A stretch of DNA of 64,000 nucleotides, taken from NCBI GenBank assembly GCA_033964015.1, contig CM066925.1, positions 6,837,998-6,901,997 on the forward strand, given 5' to 3'. This document shows positions 34,101 to 43,889 of the stretch, piece by piece. How positions within the stretch are numbered: position 1 is the first letter of the stretch; each line of letters starts with the position of its first letter. The stretch is from Scolanthus callimorphus. Its lineage: Eukaryota > Cnidaria > Anthozoa > Actiniaria > Edwardsiidae. The notes below the pieces were generated by a model that was not told the DNA's origin, ran no database searches, and worked only from the letters and a program-made list of their open reading frames with translations. The translations under genes and the position numbers were made by a program.

Positions 34101-37100
34101 ATAATAACGTGGCTTATGCGCTGCAATAGGACATTTGCACGATGATGTCATTTGACTACAACTACCAGAATCCTTTTCAGTTTCCTTTCCCTTTCCAGAT
34201 CAACAAATTCCTTCATGAAAGAGCACAATAGCCTACATTTTCTACACATAAGCCACCACGCAAAGCTTTCTGGTAGTTGTAGTCAACCACGTCATCATGC
34301 AGATGTCCTATTGCCGATTATGGGTATTTTCAGGCTATCTAAGCTGGATCGAGGATATGTTGCCCTAGAGCAGGTCGCCTGCGTTTCAAGCGTAATTCCT
34401 GGGAGCTTTCAGGCAGAGAAACTTGGGCGAGATTTGGGCCGCGCGCTTTCGTCGATTTTCTCTAGATTTCTCGGCCCTAAAAAACTCCACAGGAACACTT
34501 GTTACGTAGGCCTGAGAACTGGTGATTCAAGCTATTTCTCTGCACACTGCATGTCGGGAATTGAGAGACATGGTGAACAAAGTTAAGAACGCATGCACTG
34601 CAATTCTGTAACTATGAGACATTTAGTTTTAAGGGAACTCCGGCCGTTTAGCCTTTTCAATGTGTAGCGCATCATTGAAATGCATATTTTATAGCAAGAG
34701 TGCATCACGTTTCCAAGAAAGCGGCGCCCGCGAAATTCAAATTCAAAGTGTACATTTTCGCTACAACACTACATTTTCAAAATCCTATGCTTCGGACTCC
34801 CATTACAGTCCTAGGTGATACAGGCTACTGTTTACACAGGGAATTTCTGCAGAAACCCATTCATGGAAAGCTGAATTACTCAAGCGGCACACGCATGGGA
34901 AGTGTTCGGAAATCACCTGCTTTTCCCATGGATGGGTTTCTGCAAAGATTCCCTGTGTTACGGGCTCCCTTTCAGCTCTCGCCACGAAAGGCAGAAACTC
35001 CCTATAGTTTTGCTTTTGCGTTTAGTGGTAAAAACTTAAAGAGCCTGTGTCAGCCGCCCTTTTGACAGCATAGCAACATACCAAGTCGAAGAAAGCATCC
35101 ATTTCCATCGGCTGATTTAGAGAATGTAGAGCATTGTTTTTGATTAAATTTGGTAAATCAAATATGAAGCTTTGTGTTTAGATGTTTACTAAGAGATTTC
35201 TACACGTAATTCGTCTTCTAATATCAAACGAAAACAATAGCAAAGGAGTGGCTGACACGGGCTCTTTAACAATAAGAGTCTAAAACATTATAAATTCAGT
35301 TTTTCACACAAAAAGGGTTCCAAGGAGTGCAGCCCTCCCCAATTCAAACACGAACTCACCCTAGCGATAATTCCTTGACAGCCTCCACATGTAATTTCTC
35401 TCGAGGAGTTACACAACTACTGGAAGCCATCTTCAGGAGTTTGTCCACTTTTTTTCTCGCTTCTTCATTCTCTGGTGTGCTACCAAATAGCTCAAGATTC
35501 AGAGACAGGACTTCACCCATCACTTATAACATTAAGAACAAAATAAGAGAAATCAGCATACCAGGGCTTGGTTTGTAATTTCAACTTAAGGGGGGAAGCA
35601 CCATACTCGTACCGAGCCATATTTATTACGTGTGTTTCTTTCCGTGTGATTTTGCGTTACTGGGCTGTTACTTGGGAGGCATGCATGCAAAGGCTTATCT
35701 CTCACTCTCGGTTTTCGCATGGCCCACAAACCCTTGTGCGCCTCGCTACTCGCCCAACAATCCCTTGCGCGCCACTTCAGCTGCAAGGGCGTAGCCAGGG
35801 GGAGGAGGGGGGGCGGCCCCCCTTTCTCGGGAGATTTTCCCATACATTTACTTTATTTGCTAGAGGAAATTTGAATATTTTCATCCCATGTTTTCACCAT
35901 CCATCCCCCCCCCCCCCCCCCATTCAGAAATTCCTGGCTACGCCGCTGAGCTGGGTACAAGTCCGGGGTAGTATCTCTCCACTTCTTTTCCAAAGGCCAA
36001 AGGGGGGAGGAGAGGGAGACAACAGTGGTTTTACAATGACTGTGGGGAGATGCCTTGGGAGGAACACACTTGCATACACCTATTTGAAAAAGGTTGCACC
36101 ATCACAACTGGCTGTTATATGCCTGCAGTGCGTCAAAGCCAATAGTGAACATTTTTTATTAGAGACAAAATAATCTATGTATAACTGACATATATCTTCA
36201 ATCTATAGGTTGCTAGCGTGAAATCTTGGAACTTTTCCCATACATTTACTTTATTTGCTGGAGGAAATTTGAATATTTTCATCCCATGTTTTCACCATCC
36301 ATCCCCCCCCCCCCCCATTCAGAAATTCCTGGCTACGCCGCTGAGCTGGGTACAAGTCCGGGGTAGTATCTCTCCACTTCTTTTCCAAAGGCCAAAGGGG
36401 GGAGGAGAGGGAGACAACAGTGGTTTTACAATGACTGTGGGGAGATGCCTTGGGAGGAACACACTTGCATACACCTATTTGAAAAAGGTTGCACCATCAC
36501 AACTGGCTGTTATATGCCTGCAGTGCGTCAAAGCCAATAGTGAACATTTTTTATTAGAGACAAAATAATCTATGTATAACTGACATATATCTTCAATCTA
36601 TAGGTTGCTAGCGAGAAATCTTGGAACTTGTAAACACAAAAATTTTTCTCTTCTTTATGTTTCTCCCATGACGCATTGCAGGCTACAACACACAGTGGTA
36701 ATGGTGCAACCTTTAATAAAATAGGTGTATGACATTATTGCTTCTCCTTTTCCAAATGAGAGTCATGCTATGCTCCCTTCTGTCATGCAGCCTGCTAGAT
36801 AGTGCACAGGGAAAAATTGCTTAAAGGGGCTCTCGCACGCTTGCTGGCCACCTCTCTGACAAGAAAATACCTCAAACCGCAATCCAATTCCATCCGCTCT
36901 ATAAAAGGTCAAAACAACCTAGAATTGCATTTGTCTAACTCTTGAAAGGTTTTTCTATTAATCTGGAGGATTATTTGATTACTACGGGCAATTGTACATT
37001 GTGTTTTTATGGTTCCATTTTATACTTATTTTATGTCCACGGTGAACGAATATTAAGCGTGCGAGTGCCCCTTTAACACATTAATGGTTTTGGTAGCGTG

Positions 37101-39690
37101 TTTCCATTAATGTGTGAAAATGTTAATGGGAAGACCACACTTTCCCATTAATGATATTAATGGGAAGATCACACTTTCCCGTAAATGTTATAGTACATTC
37201 ATGGAAAAACGCTACCAAAACCATTAATGTTTTTACACAATTTTTTCCTGTGGTGGGCTCTCCAGTTTTTTGGTTATTTTTTTTTTTTGCTCCGGTCGCG
37301 GGGGAATGCACTTGTCAATTCCTTGACACAGGAATCCAACGCGCCCCAAAAATAAAAAATCTGCAGCAAAAAAACACTAGGAGAGCCAGCTCTTTGTTGT
37401 GTAAGGAGTGGTCACAATAGGAAATTAATCAGGCACCCACAGCACTAAAAGTCTGACCCTATAGCTACTCCAGATAATCTAATGTATTTTTGGTTTCAAA
37501 AAGAAGGGGGGGAGGCTTGGGCCCCCTAGGCTCTCCCCCTGGCTATGCCCCTATCTATTTACCAAAATCAGGATCTGCCTTCTTCATCCTATCCAGCGCA
37601 GCCTGTGGTCCTCCAACCACAGGGTCTTCATAATGGCCAACAAGCTGTTTGGAAGAGTGAAAGTTAGTTTAGTTTTATCAGAGTTTGCCACCAGAAGAAA
37701 AGACATACAGACTACTAAGGTAAGCTTGTTGGATGAGCAGCAGTTATACTATCGTTGAGTGTATGTTAAGTCTAGATAGTGTTAAACTGCAATAAACCTG
37801 CTGCACTGGGCATGTCACTCCTGTACCATGTGGTTTAACATCCTTATCCAAGAACACAGGTCTAACCATTACATTATAATTGTTTTAGTCAAATCACACC
37901 TAGTAGGTCAATATTTGTATGGCCAAAAAACGTTTTCTGGTCTGGTCATTTTATGGCTTTCAATCCGACAATTTTCGCTACTAGTAGGTTATAACTTATA
38001 GCCTAAAATAATGTAACCATGGAGTTATTAACTCCATGTAGTAACTAAACCAATTAAATGATCTTGAATAACAAAACTTTGCCACAATATAGCTGGTCTA
38101 AGACAGTACAGAACAGTACAAATCAGGCGCGGGTTGTTCAAAGGTGGATTAAATTTAAACCAGGTTTAGTTCTGAACAAAACCATCGAGTCACCATGGTA
38201 ATTATTAATCCTGGATTAGTGCTAAACCACTTTCGAGCAACTGGACCCAGGGGTGTAGCTAGGATTTGAAAAAAGGGGGGGTCACATCTGTACAATATGG
38301 TGGTTCTCTCCAGCCCTCTGATTTTTTTAATGTTTAATACTGTATTTTTCTTCTAAAAAGGGGGGCCACAGGCACCCCAACACCCCTTCCCCCTAGCTAT
38401 GCCACATGCTGGATAACAAATTATCAGCAAAAAAGTTGTTAGTTGTTCTATCAGAAATAGCTACACATGACTATCTATAAGTTGAACTATTTTTAGGCAC
38501 TGCTGGCAAAAGAAATTTTTACAAGATTATATCTAATCATATCTTTAACCTGTGATATTGCAGCATCATACATCTTAACAGCTTCATTACTGGCTGTAGA
38601 AAAGGGAAGCCCTTCTTCCTGCCACACCTATAACAGCATGAGATATCATTAATAGATACAATCACATGACAAGCTATAAGGTAATTTAAGAGAGTGGTCA
38701 ATTTATAATGGTGATGGGCAGGGGAGGGTTGCTTTTGGGAAACAAATTCCATCCCCCCTTAGTGGATAGTTAAAAAACGTGACTCCCCCCAGGGTAAAAG
38801 AAAAAATTATGACCCTCCCCCTGTTACCATGATTAGTAAACAACTGATAAGGAGGGTAAAATATATGTTTGCTGATAGCAGGAAACATGTTTCTACAAGG
38901 CTTATGACAATAGGCCTTTATCACGCAATATTGATTAATAATATATAATAGTTATCAGAACATGAAATCCAGTATTCAATTCTACACATCCGTATTAGCA
39001 AAATTGCAAAGTTCTGTGAAGATTGCTTGAATACTGACTGAGATATGAATTTTCAAAACTTCGTATTTTGGCTTATTTTTTTACAAGAGTTGTATGGGAA
39101 AATACATGGAAACGAGGCTGGACGGGCATCTCGTCTTGGCGTATTTGCCCATACGTTTCCTTGTAAAAAGTAAGCCAGAATACGAAGTTTGGAAAATTCA
39201 TATCTCAGCCAGTTTTCAAATAATTCTTTTGAAACTTTGCAGTTGTACTAATACGGATGTGTAGAATTTGAAACAGGATTTCATTTTCTGATAACTATTA
39301 TATATTATTAATCAATATTGCGTGATAAAGGTCTATGGCAGGTCAGTGTGCAGTTCCAGAATATCTAGACTTTAACCGAGGCAACCGTAAAACATTCGAA
39401 CGGCGACATCGATAAATGTCCTAGGTAAGGAGCTTGACAAGCAAGCGGAAACAGAGTAATAATATACCTCGCAGAATCAGTGAAACTACATAAGTTTGTT
39501 ATCAAGTTATTCTCCCGTGCAAGCACTGAAGGCTGCAGGTTTGCGCTTGCGACAAGAGTTTTTAACACAAGAGTTTCATTTCTTCGGCGATGAGCAACTA
39601 CAGAACAGGAACATAAAAAAATTCTAACACGGAATTAAAAGAACAAGGGCTTACCTTTAAATCTCTCCAGTGCGAGTGTAAATTCGACAT
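22178..39690 (-). CDS. TTC38: TTC38, tetratricopeptide repeat protein 38, complete
   Basis: Fifteen coding exons in transcript order: 39690-39655, 38627-38550, 37644-37563, 35522-35360, 34050-33877, 32021-31946, 31683-31564, 30478-30419, 29434-29314, 28517-28447, 28194-28100, 28012-27949, 26942-26865, 25973-25900, 22262-22178. All have GT-AG edges, and phases join into 458 codons ending in TGA at 22180-22178 (human protein ~469). Family motifs are GLPFSTASNEAVKMYDAA, VTPREKLHVEAV, GQQKQMRDSIAR, AFGLEETNLY, VPTDCWATHARAHVLEMTGR, HNFWHWSLYHIEK, GEYDAALDIYD, LFNDAHMLM, RDIGVPLCEA, MKPIRYRLVNMGGSDAQ, RDVFNLFLIHAA and a C-terminal TDRLMAK. The start is supported by an in-frame TAG just upstream. 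TTC38 is a cytosolic helical-repeat protein of unknown biochemical role. The introns carry most of the repeats of the region. Confidence 0.93.
22452..23380. mobile_element. TTAA-flanked element with ~200-bp inverted repeats
   Basis: TTAA at 22448-22451 and 23381-23384. The ends GGAGGCTGCCTACAATTTTT are exact, and inverted similarity continues about 200 bp, including GTTGCTATAGCAACGTTATA on both arms. The interior of ~530 bp has no transposase ORF. Non-autonomous and piggyBac-like by TSD. It lies in the last intron of TTC38. Confidence 0.8.
23546..24198. mobile_element. hAT-like MITE with 8-bp duplication, copy 2 (interrupted)
   Basis: Starts CCCAGTGGGGTACTCGG and ends GAGTACTCCCCCTGGG, with AGACTGTG directly repeated at 23538-23545 and 24199-24206. 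The interior matches copy 1 (5543-5920) but is split by the TTAA MITE at 23730-23963. Confidence 0.82.
23730..23963. mobile_element. TTAA MITE nested inside the hAT-like MITE
   Basis: TTAA at both edges, and ends AGAGCCCTAGTCAGCC / GGCTGACAGAGGCTCT. The uninterrupted relative at about 5730 reads ACTGCCTTAAACTGAAA, i.e. one TTAA. Confidence 0.82.
24400..24606. mobile_element. partial TTAA MITE, same family
   Basis: The right end GGCGGCTGACACAGGCTCT plus TTAA (24603-24606) and the family interior (CTAAATCAGCCGATG) are present. The left end is not clear. Confidence 0.6.
24700..24845. repeat. degenerate E-box minisatellite
   Basis: About three diverged copies of a unit containing CACGTGCT..GTGATAGTGTTTTTACT, related to the array at 30880-31070. 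Confidence 0.6.
24829..25240. mobile_element. foldback with ~150-bp arms
   Basis: The left arm, from GGACAGAACCC to GACGGATCCATTAG-type text, is mirrored on the right (CTAATGGATCCGTC..GGGTTCTGTCC). CACGTGCT borders both sides. Central loop about 100 bp. Confidence 0.75.
25303..25440. repeat. foldback fragment
   Basis: TTCATCAC..GACGAATTCCAC..AAATTTCACGCG pairs with CGCGTGAAATTTAACGTGGAATTC..GTGATGAA. Confidence 0.55.
25600..25812. repeat. foldback fragment ending GATATCATAGGATT
   Basis: Imperfect inverted pairing of TTCTATAGGATTATTCAAAG with CTTTGAATATACTTGAATCC, plus internal GCGATATCGC palindromes. Confidence 0.45.
26247..26716. repeat. 32-bp minisatellite, about 14-15 copies
   Basis: The unit GAATGGCTTCCACTCCTG plus ATTGGTTTGTTGTT recurs at exactly 32-bp spacing (for example 26279, 26311, 26343, 26375). 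Two unit subtypes largely alternate (ATTGGTTTG / TTTGGTCTG). Because 32 is not a multiple of three, all three minus frames stay open, so the long ORFs here are repeat artefacts. Lies in the TTC38 intron between exons 13 and 14. Confidence 0.92.
27040..27240. repeat. G/C-run MITE relative
   Basis: GGGCGGATTTAGGAAGG and CTTTCTCGGGAGGTTTTCCC, through to CCTGGATCTGCC, resemble the repeats at 35790-35945. Probably the same MITE group. Confidence 0.5.
27430..27540. repeat. dispersed repeat (CGTTAGCCCTTCGTC), copy 2
   Basis: Reverse complement of the 12900-13030 repeat. Confidence 0.6.
27640..27938. mobile_element. dispersed foldback repeat (ACCGGCTTTAGGTCGG), copy 1
   Basis: Runs from AAGGGCACGGTAACGAATTC to CCAGCCGGTAAATAAC. 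The same text occurs reversed at 40420-40790, and a fragment lies at 1655-1760. Contains a palindromic GACCTCGGCC / GGCCTTGGTC core. It ends about 10 bp from the exon-12 donor of TTC38. Confidence 0.65.
28830..28862. repeat. poly-C / poly-A tract
   Basis: Homopolymer C run followed by A run in a TTC38 intron; likely length-unstable. Confidence 0.85.
29441..29595. mobile_element. foldback MITE copy 2, left end missing
   Basis: The right end CTGCAGAAATTCCCTGTGG is intact. The left terminal ~25 bp of the family is absent and the MITE interior (CCCATTGATG on minus) runs into the acceptor of TTC38 exon 9. Confidence 0.65.
29981..30158. mobile_element. MITE, ends TTCACTAGTGAA
   Basis: TTCACTAGTGAA at both ends, with GGAGACGGAGAAGG / CCTTCTCCGTCTCC inside. 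About 178 bp. Confidence 0.7.
30510..30672. mobile_element. foldback element next to TTC38 exon 8
   Basis: ATAAGCCTAGTTGGAGTTTA pairs with TAAACTCCAACAGGCTTAT, and the arms continue through AATTTCGTGTT. Lies 32 bp from the exon-8 acceptor edge. Confidence 0.72.
30880..31070. repeat. ~55-bp minisatellite with CACGTG E-boxes
   Basis: Three to four units of GTCACGTGC..GCGTGATAGTGGTTTTACTTGGCTTACAAAGA. Related to 24700-24845. Confidence 0.75.
31084..31294. mobile_element. MITE, TIR GTGCACACTAGCGACATAAC, copy 2
   Basis: Ends GTGCACACTAGCGACATAAC and GTTATGTCGCAAGTGTGCAC. Interior as in 792-993. Confidence 0.7.
32357..33228. mobile_element. C/G-rich MITE, TIR AGGCTGCATTCATTATGTAT
   Basis: AGGCTGCATTCATTATGTAT, continuing ACTACAGGGGG, is exactly mirrored at the right end. 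872 bp, no transposase seen; contains CGCGAAGCGCG palindromes. Confidence 0.75.
34124..34313. mobile_element. MITE, TIR CAATAGGACAT
   Basis: CAATAGGACATTTGCA..GACTACAACTACCAGAA is mirrored by TTCTGGTAGTTGTAGTC..TGCAGATGTCCTATTG. A half copy is present at 55640-55697. Confidence 0.72.
34834..34958. mobile_element. foldback MITE, TIR ACACAGGGAAT, copy 3
   Basis: ACACAGGGAATTTCTGCAGA on the left and ATTCCCTGTGT on the right. Shortest copy of the family. Confidence 0.7.
35036..35269. mobile_element. TTAA MITE, copy 4
   Basis: TTAA at 35036-35039 and 35266-35269, ends AGAGCCTGTGTCAGCC / GGCTGACACGGGCTCT. Confidence 0.78.
35835..36632. repeat. 398-bp tandem duplication
   Basis: Text from TTTTCCCATACATTTAC to AATCTTGGAACTT is repeated head to tail with starts at 35835 and 36233. 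Copies differ by eye almost only in poly-C length. The left copy continues the C/G-run MITE beginning GGGCGTAGCCAGGGGG near 35789. Confidence 0.88.
36825..37072. mobile_element. TTAA-flanked MITE, TIR AGGGGC(T/A)CTCGCACGC
   Basis: TTAA at 36821-36824 and 37073-37076; ends AGGGGCTCTCGCACGC and GCGTGCGAGTGCCCCT. A piggyBac-like family distinct from the others here. Confidence 0.78.
37078..37230. mobile_element. foldback MITE, ends ACATTAATGG
   Basis: ACATTAATGGTTTTGGTAGC mirrors GCTACCAAAACCATTAATGT. Abuts the previous element. Confidence 0.7.
38243..38404. repeat. C/G-run MITE (GGGGTGTAGCTAGG)
   Basis: GGGGTGTAGCTAGG..CCCCTAGCTATGCC ends; same general group as 5015 and 35789. Confidence 0.5.
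38911..39335. mobile_element. foldback MITE, TIR TAGGCCTTTATCACGC, copy 1
   Basis: TAGGCCTTTATCACGCAATA on the left is mirrored at the right with one change near the tip. The arms are about 190 bp, around a GACGGGCATCTCG centre. A shorter copy lies at 42803-43127. Confidence 0.78.
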
Positions 39691-39857
39691 TTCGATTTTC
39701 CAAGAGCGGATTTTCTATTTTACAACACGAGAGAAACACGAGAGAAGAACTTTGTGAGCCCTGTTGATCCTCACCAAGAGGAATGCGTGACCCTTTGGAT
39801 AGTACGCGCGCTCTGATTGGCTCTTTCATGAAATGAAAATATGAAGGCATGGGTTAC

Positions 39858-39956
39858 CTGTGGTTGGTTCTGATTATGCATGGCGCCCGACCGAGAGAAC
39901 ATCACTGCGTCTCCATACTCCCGTATGTCGTCGGGCGGGGTGCTCGACGATCTCAT
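39858..39956 (-). CDS. candidate alternative first exon of TTC38
   Basis: ATG at 39956 opens 33 codons (MRSSSTPPDDIREYGDAV..) that end at CAG before GTAACC, a good donor. The exon ends in phase 0, and TTC38 exon 2 starts in phase 0, so it could replace the 12-codon first exon at 39690-39655. It could equally be a chance ORF or another gene's exon; I do not recognise the peptide. Confidence 0.35.
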
Positions 39957-40419
39957 AGGGGTTAAAATTCGGGTTCCAGGGGCCGGTTCCTGAAAGGTTG
40001 GATAAAGTTATCCACGGATCTGGAACTGGATTTAAAAAAAAATTCTGACAGCAGTTAATTCAGTGCGCAGCACCCGGGGTAAGGGCTAGGGATTAGGGAA
40101 GGGGGTGGACTGCCCTGATTTTGGGGCGGGGGTGCTCGCCGGGAACTTTCGATTTTACGAAACACCCTAAAAGGTACCAACAAAAAAATAGTCCCCCCCC
40201 CCACACCTTTCCTGAGAATATTCATGGACGCCCCATTTATAGTATGGGGGTATATGGAAATGGTCTTCATGGCCATGATTTTATTGTGTTTGCCTGATTG
40301 ACTATTTATTAGTTCAGTGGAGCTCGGCGCCCACGAGCGGAGCCCCATAGCTATACATGCACGCTATTCTTCCCAGTCGCCTGTGAAACGCCCTTTTCAG
40401 TTGCGCTCGCTCATTTGTT

Positions 40420-40800
40420 AATTACCGGCTGGGGCTGGAAAATGTTGACCGAGACCGGAGGCCCAGGTCAACATTTTCCAGGCCGAGGTCACAATTTTTT
40501 CCCTATACGGACCGATCTAAAGCCGGTAAATAACTTATTTATTTCCAACTCAAAAATTTGATTTTTTCGATGAAAACAAGCGCGCGAAAATGGTTACTGT
40601 GACCTAGGTCAGAGATAGGAAAATATTGCCCCCGCGCGCGCTCTAAGAACCAATCAGAATGAAGAATTCGTTACCTTGCCCTCGAGGAAAGAAATAAATA
40701 AGGGCACGGTAACGAATTCTGCATTCTGATTGGTTCTCAAGGCGCGCGCGCTCTAAGAACCAATCAGAATGCAGAATGCGCGTAATTTTGCTTCCGGTCT
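40420..40800. mobile_element. dispersed foldback repeat (ACCGGCTTTAGGTCGG), copy 2
   Basis: Reverse complement of the 27640-27938 repeat, with its terminal CATTCTGATTGGTTCT stretch duplicated. CCAATCAGAAT boxes repeat. Confidence 0.65.
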
Positions 40801-42630
40801 GAATCAGCTGGAGGTCAAGATGAAGAAGTTTTCTGAAGTTCACGAGCAAAACTTCAAATTTAGTAGCTACATTTTCTAGAAAATTACAACTATCAATGAA
40901 CCTGATTCGTATTTAAACTAAATCCTAGTGTAAATACCAATTTGTAGCATTGGAAAGTCGGGGTTTGCTTTTTTAGACAGTTCAACTGTGGTAAATGAGT
41001 TAAACTCATCGTCTCAGATAAGTTGGGGTAGGTACTGGAGCGCTTGCAAGGTACACCCTCCAAGCAAGCGCTACCCGAGAAACCATGGCAACCGGGCCAC
41101 AGCTCCCCGCCCACACAGGAGTACCCGTCACACTGAGAAGTGACTCAGTGGAATTATACTTACCTAGATCCACTCTAGCGGCGGGTGGGAGGGAAAACAA
41201 CTTTCTGGAGGCAAGCACGAGTTTCTGCAGATTCCCAGGAGCGCACGCTCGACTTGGTTTAACTCCGATAAAATTATTCTCATTTTATCTGCATTAAAAC
41301 TTTACAAACTGGCTGATATTTTAGGCAGCGTTTATTTCTTCAAATGCTTGATGTTTTCACTCATTTGGCTCAAAGAAAAATTGCAATGTGAAATAGATAT
41401 GTAATTAGGGTTGAGAAACATTTATATGCTCCATCTGTTTTTTGTCTGGACGAAAGACCTGAGAAACAGAAGTTTTGGAAGACGGTAAGTTAAGTACTTG
41501 ATTGCTGTTTTTTTTTTGTGTCAAATTGAACTCAGAAAATCGGCCCGGCTCTGTTGCATACAGTTTTCCCTATACTGCAAAACAATTTTCCACATAAACA
41601 AGATTCAATTCTCAATAAGCTATTACATGTAGGTGACAAATTTCTGTAGTTTCTAAAGTATGTTTTAACAAAACGCCTACATTTTGACATCTTTCAAAGT
41701 TGTGTTTCAGCCAGCTCAATGCAGCGACAAAACTCACTTTGAAATGAAAAAACTTGACCAAATTTTAGTCAATGAAAAACGAATTGTATATATACACACG
41801 ACTGGGAAAGAATCGAAAAGTCCATGTCGACCTTCCGACCTAGAATAAATAAGTAAATCCCTGAGTAAATCCCGGAGATTTTGCTGGGCCTTCGGACTCC
41901 TTGTAAATGTTTGACAAACTTTCATTTTTGCCTACCTGCTCGGATTGTTTGAAGCGAACGTCATGTGATTTATCCTTGTATCAAAGAGAAACCAATTCAT
42001 CCATAGTCCTGGTGGTTTTGTGTAAATCCTTTATGACTCCCTAATCCATCCGTAGGTACCAAACTCATTTAAACTTAATTTCAAATACATATCTTCATGA
42101 ATCACTTTCACTTGGCGACAACAAGTTCTCGAGGCCACGGCGCTTTTCGGCTGCTTTTCTGGAGTCGTTGGGACCATTTCGATTGTTTTCAGAGTTTGTA
42201 TTGCTTGCTGTCTGTTTTGGGCAATCTAAAGACATCTGTTTATCTGTTTACCCAACTTGCAGAATCAGAAACAATGCGAGGAGATAACATTTTCACAGTT
42301 TTCCATCTCGAAAAGCACTGCAGGAGGACGTTTGACCTCCAGCTGAATTTTTAATGAGGCTCTAAAAAGCGGATGTGACGTCATATGAAACCCAAGAATT
42401 GTTAATAATAAAGTTCGAAATATTCTGAGCCGCGAACTTCAAAATGTGAACTCGAAACGTTAGTAGACATCAAGTAACTAATTATTTGTCAATCTGCAAG
42501 GAGACCTTGCCATTTATTCAAAAGGAATGTAATTTAAACTTGTTTGGGGTCCTATAAAGCACTTTTGCAGGAGACTGAAAATTCACGACTTTATTCTGCT
42601 TTGTTAAGATCTATAATTGCCTATCTATCT
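40801..42630. other. intergenic, no gene supported
   Basis: Short open frames only. At about 41150-41170 a GTAAGTAT donor-like motif is present on the minus strand, but no exon could be confirmed. Confidence 0.5.
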
Positions 42631-42802
42631 ATACTATCATAATCGGGTTGTCTGCGCAAGCGTTTCTGATTGGGTAAATCAGTCTGTCCGAGAGCAAAAC
42701 AATGAAATGGCTTCCCTGACAACAGCGTACCCTCAGTCACACGTACAACACTTTTACTAGACAAATAGTGTAGAAACTAAATTGTTGTCTTGAACTAAAC
42801 AA

Positions 42803-43127
42803 TAGGCCTTTATCACGCAATATTGATTAAAAATAATAAAATAGTTATCAAAAAACGGATCTCAGTATTCAATTCTTCACATCCGTATTAGTAAAATTAC
42901 CAAGTTTAGTGATGATTGCTTGAATACTGGCTGAGATATGAATTTTCAAAACTTCATATTCTGGCTTACTTTTTACAAAGAAATTTATGGGCAAATTTGT
43001 CAAGTCAAGGCTGGACGGGCATCGATGCCCGTCCAGCCTCGTTTCGTTGTATTTTCCCATACACTGAGATCCATTTTCTGATAACTATTATATATTATTA
43101 ATAATCAATATTGCGTGATAAAGGCCC
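42803..43127. mobile_element. foldback MITE TAGGCCTTTATCACGC, copy 2
   Basis: Same ends as 38911-39335 with a shorter middle around a GGGCATCGATGCCC palindrome. Confidence 0.72.
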
Positions 43128-43274
43128 ATTGTCCACCCGTTTCGAAATAACTGAATACTTTATGCATCACGAGGATGTGCTTTTCAAAAAGCAAAACATG
43201 GATTCTCTATAAAGAGTAACTTGAAATGCATAAATACGGCAACAGTGTGAATTTTTTTGCAAATATGAGACATT

Positions 43275-43754
43275 GGCCGTTTTCACACTAGAAGAAGTGC
43301 AAATCGTCTGGACGGGCAAATCGTCTGACGATTTGTTAGTCTAGTCCAATGTGAATTTAGGTCGGACTTTGGTTTGTTCGTGAAACACGATCACACGAAC
43401 ATCGTCTATGAAAAATCATCTTCCTAGACGGCCAAACACAGACGAACAAATTCAGACGAATTGCTGGTCTGAAAATTTGCTCGTCCCGTTTTCACATCAG
43501 ACAATCAGGGCCGTAGCTAGCATAGGGTCAGAGGGGGCAGTTGCTCTCCCCCCCCCCCCCCCCCCCCCCAGCGAAGTAAAATTTATAGTGTCAACATGTG
43601 GGGAAAAACCTGCTTGCTCCCCCAGCAAAAACAAAGAATGCCCAAGGCCTGCCTCCCCCAGTCAAAAATTTCTAGCTACGGCCTTGACGATTTGTTCGTC
43701 TTGAGACGATTTGTCCGTCAAGACGATGCGTTCGTCTCTAGTGTGAAAACGGCC
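43275..43754. mobile_element. MITE, TIR GGCCGTTTTCACACTAGA, ATT duplication
   Basis: The 18-bp ends are exact, with ATT on both sides (43272-43274 and 43755-43757). The empty site GAGACATTTACCC occurs at about 1570. Contains many CGTCTGAC-type repeats and a nested element. Confidence 0.82.
43508..43684. mobile_element. G/C-run MITE nested in the previous MITE
   Basis: Ends GGGCCGTAGCTAG and CTAGCTACGGCC, with a poly-C run inside. Relative of 5015-5180. Confidence 0.65.
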
Positions 43755-43889
43755 ATTTACCCTACCTTATGCAATGCCTAAACAAAATCTTATTCTGAGA
43801 TGTCCACGAAGTGACGGGCTGTTTTCTTCGCCAAGCTTGAAAGTGATAGGTCTTACCCCTTTTCTACCGGAACGTGTTATTAAAGTATT

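Larger units (their letters stand above)
42636..43840. repeat. dispersed repeat, copy 2, split by two MITEs
   Basis: The ends match 1329-1650. The middle is interrupted by insertions at 42803-43127 and 43275-43754. Confidence 0.65.

Noticed and set aside
35568..36568. Two near-identical ORFs of 201 and 116 codons
   Set aside because: They arise from the 398-bp duplication and C/G-run MITE; composition is not protein-like.
41140..41240. U1 snRNA-like start ATACTTACCT
   Set aside because: Only the first ten bases match; the following sequence and expected stem-loops do not. It is better read as a GTAAGTAT donor-like motif on the minus strand, without a confirmed exon.
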